DNA of 64,000 nucleotides from Alkaliphilus metalliredigens QYMF (GTDB lineage Bacteria; Bacillota; Clostridia; Peptostreptococcales; Natronincolaceae): positions 310,001 to 374,000 of the forward strand of contig NC_009633.1 in the NCBI RefSeq assembly GCF_000016985.1, given 5' to 3'. Both the position numbers and the translations under genes were made by a program. Of this stretch, positions 7,649 to 17,462 are shown in pieces; position 1 is the first letter of the stretch; each line of letters opens with the position of its first letter. Below the pieces are notes generated by a model. That model did not search any database, was not told the DNA's origin, and saw only the letters and a program-made list of their open reading frames with translations.

Positions 7649-8815
7649 TTGAAATCTTACAAAAAAGCGATATTGACCATTTTTCTGATCAGTACAACAT
7701 TTCTATATGGTTGTAGTCAAACCGCTGCTAATGAAATAGAAGAGGTTCTAAAGCCTGTGAAGGTGAAAGTGGTAGAGACACAAGAATATTCAAAAGACAT
7801 GGAAATTAGTGGTAATGTAAAGCCTGCTCAATTGATCAGATCGGGATTTAAAGTGGCAGGTGTCATTGATCATATTCATGTGGAAGAGGGAGATATAGTA
7901 AAAGAAGGACAGACTCTTATGCAACTGGACCCATATGACTATCAACTAGGGGTAAATGCAGCCCGCTCTCAATATCAAGCTTTGCAAAAACAAGCGGAGA
8001 GTAGTATCAACTCAGGGGTGAATCAAGCAGTAGCTCATTTAGAGTTTGTTAATACTCAGTATGATAGAATGCTAAAGCTCTATGAGGAAGGAGCCATTCC
8101 TAAAAAAACCTTAGAGGAGGTGGAAACTCAAATTGTAGTGGCGCAGAATAAGTATCAGGAGTCATTGGATGCTTCTCCTATTGCTGAAGCACAACTAGAT
8201 CAAGCAAGAACAGGACTAGAGGCAGCAGAGTCAAAAATAGGAGATACTATTTTAAAAAGTCCTATTACTGGTACAGTGATCAAGAGGACTTTTGAAGTTG
8301 GGGAAACAGTTGCTCCTGGACACCCTACCATTATTTTAGGAAGACTGGATAAGCTAGAGGTGGAAATAGGAGTACCGGATGGATTAGTAGATAATATACG
8401 TATCGGAAAAAATGTAGATGTGTTTATATATGGTTTGGATAAAGAAATTAAAGGAACGATTGCTAGCATTGATACGACAGCGGACTTGGAAACAAGAACC
8501 TTTGGTGTGAAGGTGGAAATTGATAACAAAGAGAATCGGATTCGTCCTGGGATGATTGCTAAGGTGATGATGAACACCGATAAGTTGACAACGATTATGA
8601 TTCCAACAAACGCTGTCATGAATGACCCTGATGGTGCTAAGATATTTGTCTATCAAGAAGAAGGCTATGTAGTAGAAAGAAGAGTCATACTAGGTGAGAT
8701 ATTTGGGGATGAAATTCAAGTAATCGAAGGCTTGGAAAACGGAGAAAAAATTGTAATAGAAGGTCACTATAGACTGATAGACGGGGATAATGTAAAAGTG
8801 GAGGTAGTAGAATAA
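7649..8815 (+). CDS. RND efflux periplasmic-adaptor-type lipoprotein (HlyD/AcrA family)
   Basis: A 388-residue membrane fusion protein. The TTG start follows GGGGGAG. The signal ends in the lipobox LYGC (Cys22). A biotinyl-lipoyl-like half-motif (GVIDHIHVEEGDIVKEGQTL) lies near residue 70, followed by a long alpha-helical hairpin (about 105-190), the second lipoyl half (KSPITGTVIKRTFEVGETV) and beta-barrel domains. It overlaps the permease start by one base (TAATG), so the two are translated together. In a single-membrane host the adaptor would sit on the outer face of the cytoplasmic membrane. A related but broken adaptor lies at 40536. Confidence 0.93.
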   Translation: MKSYKKAILTIFLISTTFLYGCSQTAANEIEEVLKPVKVKVVETQEYSKDMEISGNVKPAQLIRSGFKVAGVIDHIHVEEGDIVKEGQTLMQLDPYDYQLGVNAARSQYQALQKQAESSINSGVNQAVAHLEFVNTQYDRMLKLYEEGAIPKKTLEEVETQIVVAQNKYQESLDASPIAEAQLDQARTGLEAAESKIGDTILKSPITGTVIKRTFEVGETVAPGHPTIILGRLDKLEVEIGVPDGLVDNIRIGKNVDVFIYGLDKEIKGTIASIDTTADLETRTFGVKVEIDNKENRIRPGMIAKVMMNTDKLTTIMIPTNAVMNDPDGAKIFVYQEEGYVVERRVILGEIFGDEIQVIEGLENGEKIVIEGHYRLIDGDNVKVEVVE

Positions 8816-11800
8816 TGACGAAATGGTGCTTGGAACATCGCAGTATTGTTGCGGTATTATCTATTTTCATCTTCTTAAGCGGGATCTTCGTCTATACAAC
8901 CATGGAGCGACAAGAGAACCCTGATGTCGTTGCACCTGGAGCAACAGTAAAGACGATTTATCCTGGAGCTACACCAGAAGATATTGAAAAGTTTATTGTA
9001 AAACCACTGGAAAGTAAGATTGGGGAGATTCCTGATGTAAAGATGATGCTTTCTTACTCTTTAGATAATGTAGGGGTAATTATCATACGTTTGGAAGATT
9101 TAAGTGATGAGGATATCAATGAGACTTGGAACCTATTAAGACAAAAGGTAGATGAGGCAGAGCTACCAGAACAAGCCTGGGATCCAGAAATCGACACTGA
9201 TCTTATTGATACCTATGGAATGCTCTTTACCATAAGTGGAGATCGCTTTGAGTATAAGGAATTAAAGTCAATTGCAGATGAGCTCCAAGAAGAGTTGGAG
9301 AAAATGGATGGTATCGCTCAAGTAGACATCAATGGATACATAGACGAAGAAATACACATTAATCTAGATCTCTTGCGGATGAAGCACTTTAATATTCCTG
9401 TGGAGACAATCGGGATGGCACTAAAGGCTACAAATATAAATATTCCAGGGGGAAGCTTGAAATTACGTGGTACCAATGTACCCATATCCACCACAGGAGA
9501 GTATAAAAATATCCATGATATTGAAAATACAATTGTAGGGATGTCAGAGGCGGGTAACGTGATTTACCTCAAGGATGTGGCTGATATTGAACAAGTGGAA
9601 GGCGATAGAGATGTTTTTGTTGGCAGTAATGGTGAAAAAGCACTGCTGATGAACTTGAAGTATTCTGATGGAGAGAACATTGTGAACATTGGAGAAGAAG
9701 TGATGACCTTTTTAGAAGAGTATAAGAATACCATAGCAGAGGATATGAATATCACTGTCATCACGGATCAGGCAGAGTATGTGGAGGATGCCATCAATCT
9801 TTTTGAAAAAAATCTACTATCAGCTATTAGTTTGGTGGTAGTGGTTGTATTAATCAGCATGGGCTATAGAAGTGCCCTGGTAGTTTCTTCTGCCATTCCG
9901 ATTACGGTTATGGCTACATTCGCTTTTATGCGATTTACGGGAATTGTACTACATCAGGTTTCTATATCCTCTTTAATTGTATGCTTAGGACTTCTGGTGG
10001 CCAATGCCATTGTAGCTAACGACAGTATGGATTTATATTTGTCCAAGGGAATGTCAAGAAAAGAAGCCATTGTTTATGGAATTAATGAAGTGAAAATTCC
10101 AATTTTAACATCGACATTAACCACGGTGGCCTCCTTTTTACCCCTATTGTTAATGGAGGGGGTAGCAGGAAAGTTTGTAAAGAGCTTACCGATCATGGTG
10201 ACAGTTGCCCTGTTCAGCTCCTTTATACTATCCCTGACAGTTGTTCCCGCAATGGGATATACTTTTCTAAAGGGAAGCCAAGGAGAAAAGAAAAAATCAC
10301 TGTTTAGCGATGTGAGCGATTTTTTCCTAAAACAATACAAGTTTATATTGAAAGCCACATTGAAAATGCCAATCATTACAATTTTAGTGGCGATGGGTTT
10401 ACTGGTTTTCAGTACTACCATGATATCTAGTTTAGGCTTACAACTATTTCCTTTTGTAGAAAGAGATCAATATGTGATTGATGTGACTTTAATAGAAGGA
10501 ACTTCCGCTGAAAAAACCAAGGAAGTGATTACAGAAATAGAAGAAATGCTTAAGGAGGATCCTTCAGTAGATAGCTTTTTGAGTAAGGTGGGAGATGGTA
10601 TACCAAAGTTTTATCCATCCTTTGTACCTAATCAGATTGCTAGCAATCAAGCCCAATTTGTCGTAAATGGCAAGGTCAGTGAAATGGTTGCCCTGCAAGA
10701 TAGGATAGACCAGACTGTGGTGGGCGCCAGAGTAGAAGTAAAACAGCTAGAGAATGCGGTACCGGTAGGCCTACCTATCCAGGTAAGAGTCAGTGGAAAC
10801 GATATTGATACCTTGATTAGAACATCTAATGAAATTAAAGAAATTTTATACACTGTAGAGGAAGGTCAGCATGTTCAGGATGATTATGGTCATGAAGTGC
10901 TTAAGATGGTGATAGACGTTAATCAAGATAAAGCAAGCATGGTAGGTATCACTAACTACGACATAGCATCAACTGTAAGAATGGCCATCAATGGACACGA
11001 AGTGATCAAAATGAGACCAGATGATACCGATGATGATATACCCGTGGTTCTACGAATTCCAACAGATGAAAAGAATACGGTACAGGTATTAGATAATATT
11101 TTTGTTACCTCTCAATTTACAGGTAGAAATGTACCTATTCAACAAATTGCTGATATCCATAGTGAATTTTCTCTTAGTAGAATACTAAGGCGAGATAGAG
11201 ATCGTACGATTACGGTAGGCTTATATCCAAAACCAGGATACTCAGCTGCAGAAGTATTAAATGTAGTAGAGGAAAGAATGGAAGGGTTTGAAGTTCCTCA
11301 AGGTTATATGATGGAATTTGGTGGAGAAAGTGAAGATAGAACAGAAGCCTTTGAATCTCTTATCGGACCATTCTTTTTAGCGGCTATGTTGATTTACGTG
11401 ATTCTGATGTTCCAATTTATGGATTTAAGGCAACCATTAATCATTATGGGAACCATACCATTATCCTTTATTGGTGTCATATGGGGTCTGAAAATAACCG
11501 GATATCCCCTAGGCTTTATGGCTCTGATGGGAACGGTGAGTTTGATGGGTATCGTTGTAAACAATGGGATTGTATTGTTGGATTATATCAATATCCTAGC
11601 AAAGAGTGGTATCGAGGCCAAAGAAGCAGTGATAGAGGCTTGTGCCACTAGACTAAGACCTATCATGATTGGAATGATAACCACTGTTATTGGATTAGTA
11701 CCGATGGCATTAATCGGAGGAAGTCTATGGGCGCCACTTGCCTACGCGATTATCTTTGGACTGATGGTATCCTCTATACTAACGATGCTTGTCATTCCTT

Positions 11801-11895
11801 CAGCATTTATGCTCTTTAGGCGTAGGGATAAAAAAGGCAATGGAATAATAGATGAAGCTTTAACTGATAAAGAAATAAAGGAAACGGTTTCGTAG
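8815..11895 (+). CDS. RND-family efflux permease (AcrB/MMPL type)
   Basis: A 1026-residue proton-driven exporter, full length for the HAE-1/AcrB-like branch. It has a first helix at about residues 10-30, a large extracytoplasmic loop (about 35-330), a helix block (about 335-500) with GLLVANAIVANDSMDLY carrying the proton-relay acidic residue in helix 4, a second large loop, and a final helix block with MGIVVNNGIVLLDYIN. Translationally coupled to the adaptor. Substrate cannot be deduced from sequence. No outer-membrane channel gene is nearby, as expected in a monoderm. Confidence 0.95.
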   Translation: MTKWCLEHRSIVAVLSIFIFLSGIFVYTTMERQENPDVVAPGATVKTIYPGATPEDIEKFIVKPLESKIGEIPDVKMMLSYSLDNVGVIIIRLEDLSDEDINETWNLLRQKVDEAELPEQAWDPEIDTDLIDTYGMLFTISGDRFEYKELKSIADELQEELEKMDGIAQVDINGYIDEEIHINLDLLRMKHFNIPVETIGMALKATNINIPGGSLKLRGTNVPISTTGEYKNIHDIENTIVGMSEAGNVIYLKDVADIEQVEGDRDVFVGSNGEKALLMNLKYSDGENIVNIGEEVMTFLEEYKNTIAEDMNITVITDQAEYVEDAINLFEKNLLSAISLVVVVVLISMGYRSALVVSSAIPITVMATFAFMRFTGIVLHQVSISSLIVCLGLLVANAIVANDSMDLYLSKGMSRKEAIVYGINEVKIPILTSTLTTVASFLPLLLMEGVAGKFVKSLPIMVTVALFSSFILSLTVVPAMGYTFLKGSQGEKKKSLFSDVSDFFLKQYKFILKATLKMPIITILVAMGLLVFSTTMISSLGLQLFPFVERDQYVIDVTLIEGTSAEKTKEVITEIEEMLKEDPSVDSFLSKVGDGIPKFYPSFVPNQIASNQAQFVVNGKVSEMVALQDRIDQTVVGARVEVKQLENAVPVGLPIQVRVSGNDIDTLIRTSNEIKEILYTVEEGQHVQDDYGHEVLKMVIDVNQDKASMVGITNYDIASTVRMAINGHEVIKMRPDDTDDDIPVVLRIPTDEKNTVQVLDNIFVTSQFTGRNVPIQQIADIHSEFSLSRILRRDRDRTITVGLYPKPGYSAAEVLNVVEERMEGFEVPQGYMMEFGGESEDRTEAFESLIGPFFLAAMLIYVILMFQFMDLRQPLIIMGTIPLSFIGVIWGLKITGYPLGFMALMGTVSLMGIVVNNGIVLLDYINILAKSGIEAKEAVIEACATRLRPIMIGMITTVIGLVPMALIGGSLWAPLAYAIIFGLMVSSILTMLVIPSAFMLFRRRDKKGNGIIDEALTDKEIKETVS

Positions 11896-11954
11896 AAAAG
11901 GTCACTTAAAATATTTTGTTGCGATAATCGTATCTAAAACCTAAAAAAAGTAAC

Positions 11955-12008
11955 AAAAAACACTCCTTGAATCGTATAACCAATATGGTTTTCAAGGGGT
12001 GTTTTTTT
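11955..12008 (+). terminator. Terminator after the RND operon
   Basis: The arms 11955-11971 and 11991-12008 pair (AACACTCCTTGAA with TTCAAGGGGTGTT) around a 19-nt loop and end in seven Ts. The remaining gap to 12248 is AT-rich and shows only the leader of the next operon. Confidence 0.85.
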
Positions 12009-12248
12009 GCAGTAAAAGAAAGCATATTTCACTAAGAGATAAATAAATCAAAACATGATGAAAATGCTATCAAAATAATTGATGACCCAGGAAACATTCT
12101 AGGGTATGTACCAAGGTGCCAAGAACTTAACTTATTAATATATTGCAGCTAACAACAGCTTTTGATAAAATGAAACTAGAAGTTGTTTTTAAATCACTAC
12201 ATTACCTATAAAGTGGTGTAAATATAATGAAGTACGAGGAGAAGAAGG

Positions 12249-12836
12249 ATGATTGACGTAAGGAAGGAAATTGAGAAGTATGAACCTATAGATCTAGCAC
12301 AAGAAGAAGAGCTTCAACAGGACGAGTTTATCGAAGTCCTTCAGCATTTGCAAAAGTCTCTAAACCGATTTGGAAAAGATCAATATAAGACCCTAGGACA
12401 AGTGGAAGAGGTACTGGAGCTTTTGGAGGCAAGTGAAGAAAAGGACAAGGTTTATGGTGACCTCAGAAAAGAGGCAAAAAAGAAGGACGAAGAGATAGAT
12501 GCCCTACTTTTGGCAATCATAATGGTAACGGATGCTTTAGAGGATCTCTATTATTATACGGTGAAAAATAATGAGGGTTCCTGGGCAGAACAGCTATCTT
12601 TGCTATGGGAAAAATTGGGTCAGAAACTATCTTACTATGGGATTGTGCGAATCGGGGAAGAAGGGACCACCTTTTCATCTCATCATGGAATCGCAGAGGG
12701 AATCTCAAAGGATGCGAATCGATCCCATGGAGAGATCGTAGAAGTCATTCAGTTGGGATATGTTTATAGAGGTAGAGTCCTTCGAAAGGCAAGGGTTATT
12801 GTTAATGAAAATGAAGAAAGGGTGAAGTACGAATGA
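12249..12836 (+). CDS. GrpE-like nucleotide exchange factor (divergent)
   Basis: A 195-residue protein. The C-terminal third matches the GrpE beta domain: HHGIAEGIS, then HGEIVEVIQLGYVYRGRVLR and KARVIV, the family's V-Q-x-G-Y-x-x-x-x-R-V-L-R-x-A signature. The N-terminal half is predicted helical (coiled coil at about 25-85), where GrpE has its long dimerising helix. It is unusual in having an extra hydrophobic/aromatic stretch (ALLLAIIMVTDALEDLYYY). The stop overlaps the Hsp70 start by four bases, so it very likely serves that Hsp70 rather than the general DnaK. Confidence 0.8.
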   Translation: MIDVRKEIEKYEPIDLAQEEELQQDEFIEVLQHLQKSLNRFGKDQYKTLGQVEEVLELLEASEEKDKVYGDLRKEAKKKDEEIDALLLAIIMVTDALEDLYYYTVKNNEGSWAEQLSLLWEKLGQKLSYYGIVRIGEEGTTFSSHHGIAEGISKDANRSHGEIVEVIQLGYVYRGRVLRKARVIVNENEERVKYE

Positions 12837-14542
12837 GTAAAATTATTGGAATCGACTTAGGCACTTCCACATCTGAGGTGGGTATATTCGAAACCGGTAA
12901 GCCTATTGTCATTGGAAATCATTTAAATGAAAAAATCACGCCATCAGTAGTCGGACTGGGTGAAGAGGGACAGTTGATCATTGGTCGGGATGCAAAGGAC
13001 CAAATGCTGTTTAAACCAGAGGATACGGTAATGGAAGTCAAAAGGTTGATGGGATCTAGAGAAAAAGTGAAAATGGGTGGAAAGGAATATAGGCCTCAGG
13101 AAATGTCCTCTTTTATCTTAAAATATTTGAAGGAATGTGCAGAAGCATACTTAGAAGAGGAAGTCCTACGGGCGGTGATTACGGTGCCAGCCTATTTTAC
13201 AGATGAACAACGAAGGGCCACGGTAGAAGCCGGGGGATTAGCTGGATTGAAGGTAGAACGGATTATTAATGAACCAACAGCAGCAGCTCTAGCCTATGGC
13301 ATCGATCATATGGATGAAAATCAGCATATACTGGTCTATGATTTAGGGGGAGGCACTTTAGATGTAACTGTGTTAGAAATGTTTGAGGGTGTTCTAGAAG
13401 TAAAGGCAAGTAGTGGAAATAATCAATTGGGAGGCAAGGACTTCGATCAGAAATTGATTGACTACCTTTGCGATCGTTTCTTTGAACAATATCATATAGA
13501 TTTACGAAGTGACCTAAGGGCTATGGCAAAGTTAAAAAAATCAGCAGAAGAATGTAAGATTACCTTAAGTGGCCACGAGGCCTATCACGTATTAATCCCC
13601 TTTATAGCAGAAAAGGAAGGAAACCCTGTGTCTTTGGAGGAAACAATTACTAGGCAGGTTTTTGAATCCCTGATTGAGGAGATAGTACAATCCACATTAA
13701 AGCCCATTACGATAGCACTAAAAGATGCCAAGCTAACTTCGAAGGATCTTGATCTGATTTTAATGGTAGGGGGATCGACTCGAGTTCCTTTGGTAAAAAG
13801 CGTTGTAGATCATCATTTAGGACAAGGATCTCAGTCCTTAGTAGACCCAGATCTGGCAGTGGTAACGGGAGCAGCTATACAAGCTGGGATGATCAATGAG
13901 GACCTTTCTCCAGAGACGGATATTGTCATTACTGATGTATGCCCCTATACACTAGGCGTAGAAACCATGGATTTTATCATGGGTATGCCCCTAGAAGATG
14001 TTTATGATGTGATTATTCCTAGAAACACAACGATTCCTGTTATGAGAGAAAAGATCTATACCACGGTATCGGATGATCAAGAAATGGTAGAAATTATTGT
14101 TTATCAGGGAGATTATGAAAAGGCTTCTTTAAATAACTTATTAGGAAAGTTTGAATTAAGTGGCATCCCTCCTGCAAAAGCCTCTACAGAGAAAATAAAA
14201 ATTCGATTTACCTATGATGTCAATGGCATTTTACAGGTGGAGGGGATGATTGTCAGCACGGGAAAGCAGGCTCAAATTACCATTGATACAACCGGTGTGG
14301 AGATGGAACAGGAAGTTGATTTGGAGGGCTGGAAAAAGGCTTCCATGGCGAAAAAATATCGGGCATTGATACGTAAAGGAGAAAAATTTCTAGAAGAGGA
14401 AGAGGTTGTTTTTGTAGCGGAACTAGAAGGAATATTAAAGAAATTTAAAAGAGCCTTGATCTTAGAGGAGGGCAAAGAACGGTTAGAGGAGCTAGAAGAA
14501 GAGCTATTAGAGCTACTGTATGACATGGAGGAAGAGGAATAA
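12833..14542 (+). CDS. Specialised Hsp70 (DnaK-like) chaperone
   Basis: A 569-residue Hsp70, shorter than housekeeping DnaK (about 610). The ATPase domain has the phosphate-1 motif IGIDLGTSTSEVGIF, INEPTAAALAYG, the phosphate-2 motif VYDLGGGTLDVTVLE and the adenosine motif LILMVGGSTRVPLV. The substrate domain keeps PYTLGVETM and NTTIPVMRE. The C-terminal lid is short and very acidic (LEELEEELLELLYDMEEEE). It is flanked by a GrpE-like gene (4-base overlap) and a TPR gene (TAATG overlap), so it forms part of a dedicated operon. Confidence 0.92.
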   Translation: MSKIIGIDLGTSTSEVGIFETGKPIVIGNHLNEKITPSVVGLGEEGQLIIGRDAKDQMLFKPEDTVMEVKRLMGSREKVKMGGKEYRPQEMSSFILKYLKECAEAYLEEEVLRAVITVPAYFTDEQRRATVEAGGLAGLKVERIINEPTAAALAYGIDHMDENQHILVYDLGGGTLDVTVLEMFEGVLEVKASSGNNQLGGKDFDQKLIDYLCDRFFEQYHIDLRSDLRAMAKLKKSAEECKITLSGHEAYHVLIPFIAEKEGNPVSLEETITRQVFESLIEEIVQSTLKPITIALKDAKLTSKDLDLILMVGGSTRVPLVKSVVDHHLGQGSQSLVDPDLAVVTGAAIQAGMINEDLSPETDIVITDVCPYTLGVETMDFIMGMPLEDVYDVIIPRNTTIPVMREKIYTTVSDDQEMVEIIVYQGDYEKASLNNLLGKFELSGIPPAKASTEKIKIRFTYDVNGILQVEGMIVSTGKQAQITIDTTGVEMEQEVDLEGWKKASMAKKYRALIRKGEKFLEEEEVVFVAELEGILKKFKRALILEEGKERLEELEEELLELLYDMEEEE

Positions 14543-15096
14543 TGCTGCAGGATTTGGCTAACTATTATTTTCATCAAGGGTTGAGACTGGCAAAGGAGAA
14601 CCATATTACGAAAGCATTAGAGCAACTTAAAAAAGCAACGGCATTACAAGGGGAGAATTGGCAAGCATTAAACCTACAAGGGTTGTGCTTCTATGAATTA
14701 GGAGATTTTTCTAAGGCCAAAGGGGCTTGGAAAAGAAGCTTAACATGTAAAAACCAAGAGAATATAGCCAGTCATTACTTAGGGGAAATGGAACAAGGGG
14801 ATTTTGAGGATTTATGCAAGGAATACAATCAGGCCCTCATGCTGGCCAAATTAAAAAAATACAAGAAAGCTATTAAAATACTAAATAGTAAGGAATTTGC
14901 TTCTATAAAGATTACTTCTTTTCAAAATTTATTAGGATTATGCTACTTGGCACAGGGAAAAAAAGTGAAAGCCTTACATGTCTGGCATCAAGCATTAAAA
15001 ATAGATATAGATAACCCATACACTCTAAGGTATATTCAAGAATCCCTAGGGAATCTAGAGGAAAAATCATGGTTTGCAAAGTGGTTTGCAGGATAA
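14542..15096 (+). CDS. TPR-repeat protein of the Hsp70 operon
   Basis: A 184-residue protein made of tetratricopeptide-like helical pairs: residues about 5-35 (YYFHQGLRLAKENHITKALE), 39-70 (WQALNLQGLCFYELGDFSKA), about 93-115 and 130-160 (LGLCYLAQGKKVKALHVWHQ). No signal peptide. The start codon overlaps the stop of the Hsp70 gene by one base. A TPR protein between an Hsp70 and a J-protein suggests a co-chaperone or scaffold; this is inferred from context. Confidence 0.85.
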   Translation: MLQDLANYYFHQGLRLAKENHITKALEQLKKATALQGENWQALNLQGLCFYELGDFSKAKGAWKRSLTCKNQENIASHYLGEMEQGDFEDLCKEYNQALMLAKLKKYKKAIKILNSKEFASIKITSFQNLLGLCYLAQGKKVKALHVWHQALKIDIDNPYTLRYIQESLGNLEEKSWFAKWFAG

Positions 15097-15121
15097 AAAA
15101 TGAAGAAAGAGGTTGGATGTA

Positions 15122-16498
15122 GTGAAAAATTATTATGAAACATTAAATGTTGATTTGAAGGCATCCCCTATAGAAATCAAAAGAGGATACTTTTCTCTTG
15201 TCAGAAAATATCCCTCGGATCGATTCCCCCAGGAATTTATGGACATACGAGAGGCCTATGAAGCTTTAAGCAATGAGAAAACCCGAGAAGAATACGATCA
15301 TATGATGGAAATGTCTGCCTGGGATAGAGAATTTTTTGAGAAGAGTCGTCAATTAGTTCAAGCAGGAGAGACTAAAAAAGCCATCAAGATACTGGAGTTC
15401 ATATTAGAAAGGCAGTTCGATTCTTCACTGGTTCAAGGACTGTTGGCAGAGGCATATTTATGTAATGGAAATAGTGGAAAGGCAATCAAGATATTGGAGA
15501 AGCTTGTGGAAGAGCACCCAGGAAATGCGGGATTTAAAGGTCATCTAGCCCATGCCTACATAGAAAGAGGATGGCATAAGAAAGCGATTAAAGCCTATGA
15601 AGATGCTTTGGAAATCGACGAGGATAATCTTTCTCTGTGGCTAGGTTTGTCTAAAGCCTATGCAGCAGGGCAATGGATGTCAAAGGCTAAAAGTGTATTA
15701 CTAAGGGCTTTAGAAAAGGGAAAAGATAAGGATTGGGATTATATTACCCTATACTTAACATTAATTCATATCGAGTTGGCTATGGGTGATCTAGATGAAA
15801 TGAAGAAATCCGTAAAGAAATTAAGTAAAGCCTCTTTGGAAAAAGAGGAATCTCGAGAGCATATCGGCTGGATTTTAAGTCAACTATCTCAATTGTTGCT
15901 AGGCAATGGATTCATGGAAGAAGCCATGGTACTCCTAGAGGAAGCAGAAGTACTACTTCCAAATAATGAAGAAATTCAAATGGTGAGAAAAGAGGTTCAA
16001 TCCTTTTTTGATTTAGAAAAAGAATTTGAGAAACTAATGCTAGATGGCTTGATTGAAGAGGATATTAGAAACCTAATGGAATTAGAAGTTTTACCAAGGG
16101 AAATGTTGGGACTAGAGGAAGACCATAGAAAAGATTTGGTTTTTATGATTGAATATAGGATATTGGAGGAAATTCATCTTTTTAGGAAGTCCATCAATCG
16201 ACTTAAGGAAAAATACCCTAGAATTTACGAAAAGAAAGCCAACTTTTTTGAAGGAGCCATGGATCCCAAAAGAAGGGGTAAGATGGCAAGGAGCTACGAA
16301 AAGCAAGGAAAAAGGATGCACAGAATCATTCAAGAAATGGCGATGAATTTTGAGCAGAATTATGAAGATGACGATGATGAGTTCCTTGGATATTCAGAAT
16401 ATCAAGAGCCCCATGTAAGGGAAGAGCCTAAGATTGGGAGAAATGAACCCTGTCCCTGTGGAAGTGGGAAAAAATATAAGAAATGCTGTGGGATTTAA
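15122..16498 (+). CDS. J-domain/TPR/SEC-C protein of the Hsp70 operon
   Basis: A 458-residue protein with an N-terminal J-like domain (residues about 1-55: [20 protein letters not shown], then [20 protein letters not shown]), a run of TPR units (about 75-290) and a C-terminal SEC-C zinc motif, [19 protein letters not shown]. The J domain lacks the HPD tripeptide that normally stimulates Hsp70: the position reads KYPSDR. I prefer the GTG at 15122 (AAGAGG nine bases upstream); a TTG at 15113 would add three residues. It closes a four-gene operon, so it probably delivers substrates to the Hsp70, perhaps without the usual ATPase stimulation. Confidence 0.85.
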   Translation: MKNYYETLNVDLKASPIEIKRGYFSLVRKYPSDRFPQEFMDIREAYEALSNEKTREEYDHMMEMSAWDREFFEKSRQLVQAGETKKAIKILEFILERQFDSSLVQGLLAEAYLCNGNSGKAIKILEKLVEEHPGNAGFKGHLAHAYIERGWHKKAIKAYEDALEIDEDNLSLWLGLSKAYAAGQWMSKAKSVLLRALEKGKDKDWDYITLYLTLIHIELAMGDLDEMKKSVKKLSKASLEKEESREHIGWILSQLSQLLLGNGFMEEAMVLLEEAEVLLPNNEEIQMVRKEVQSFFDLEKEFEKLMLDGLIEEDIRNLMELEVLPREMLGLEEDHRKDLVFMIEYRILEEIHLFRKSINRLKEKYPRIYEKKANFFEGAMDPKRRGKMARSYEKQGKRMHRIIQEMAMNFEQNYEDDDDEFLGYSEYQEPHVREEPKIGRNEPCPCGSGKKYKKCCGI

Positions 16499-16510
16499 TA
16501 AAAAATCAGA

Positions 16511-16533
16511 GTGTCAGGGAAACCTCCGAAAAA
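16511..16533 (-). repeat. Partial copy of the 1205-1252 hairpin
   Basis: Read on the minus strand this matches 1230-1252 in 22 of 23 positions. Only one arm is present here. It lies 12 bases after the stop of the J-protein gene. The gap to 16799 otherwise holds one terminator. Confidence 0.55.
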
Positions 16534-16633
16534 CGCCAACTAATATTGGGATAATATTGCCCTAAAATACGACAAGATTATATGGAAAATAATAGATAAA
16601 CACAAAAGCCTTTTTTAAAAGAAGGAAAAGTAA

Positions 16634-16675
16634 AAAAGGGTCCTCATCTGACATAAAGGTGAGGACCCTTTTGTA
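16634..16675 (+). terminator. Terminator after the chaperone operon
   Basis: A perfect 13-bp stem (16634-16646 with 16660-16672, AAAAGGGTCCTCA/TGAGGACCCTTTT) with a 13-nt loop. Confidence 0.85.
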
Positions 16676-16808
16676 GAAAAGAAAGTAAGTATAACTAGTT
16701 ATTCTTTTAGGATCCGGTTGAAACAAAGACCCAATTCTTGCAAAACCTTCTATAATAAAATAGAATGCAGGTATAGATTAAGGCGTTTATGAAAATGAGG
16801 TGAAGCTT

Positions 16809-17459
16809 GTGAGTGTGATTTTAATTATAGAGGATGAAGATCCGATTAGAGAGTTGATCAAATTAAATTTGGTGATGGCAGGGTATGAAACGCTAGAGGC
16901 TTGTGATGGGGAAGAGGGTCTCCAGTATCTAAACAATGAAAAAATAGATTTAGTACTCTTGGATGTCATGCTTCCTCAACAGGATGGTTATACACTACTG
17001 CCTAAAATCTTAAAGAAGAATATACCTACAATTATGCTGACAGCAAAGGATAGACTAAAGGACAAAGTAAAAGGCTTAGAAATGGGTGCCGATGATTATG
17101 TGACAAAACCCTTTGAAGCCATGGAGCTTTTAGCTCGGGTCAAATGTGTTTTAAGGAGATCCGATAAAGAAAAAACAAAAATCGTAATGGATGATATTGA
17201 AATCTGCTTAGACCAATGGAAGGTTTTAAAGGATGGCAAAGAAGTAGATTTAACTTATAAAGAGTTTGATCTTTTACGACTATTGATTGAAAACAAGGGG
17301 AATGTCATGTCTCGAGATCGATTATTGGAACTGGTTTGGGGCTATGAATTTGAGGGAAATACGAGAACCGTTGATATGCATATTCAACGACTAAGGAATA
17401 AAATAGGGGCAGATAAGATTAAGACGATCTACAAGGTAGGCTATCGTATGGAGGGCTAA
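16809..17459 (+). CDS. OmpR/PhoB-type response regulator
   Basis: A 216-residue two-component regulator. The receiver domain has the acidic pair E8/D9, the phospho-acceptor Asp52 (LVLLDVMLP), Thr78 and the switch lysine in TKPFE. The C-terminal winged helix has LTYKEFDLLRLLIENKGNV, RDRLLELVWGYEFEGNTRTV and the ending IKTIYKVGYRM. I prefer the GTG at 16809, six bases after AGGTG; the GTG at 16800 would overlap that site. The histidine kinase gene follows three bases after the stop, so the two form one operon. The target genes are unknown. Confidence 0.9.
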   Translation: MSVILIIEDEDPIRELIKLNLVMAGYETLEACDGEEGLQYLNNEKIDLVLLDVMLPQQDGYTLLPKILKKNIPTIMLTAKDRLKDKVKGLEMGADDYVTKPFEAMELLARVKCVLRRSDKEKTKIVMDDIEICLDQWKVLKDGKEVDLTYKEFDLLRLLIENKGNVMSRDRLLELVWGYEFEGNTRTVDMHIQRLRNKIGADKIKTIYKVGYRMEG

Positions 17460-17462
17460 AGG

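Noticed and set aside
14272..14604. Minus-strand ORF rich in Ser opposite the Hsp70 tail
   Set aside because: Composition follows from the acidic GAA/GAG-rich codons on the + strand; no start signals.
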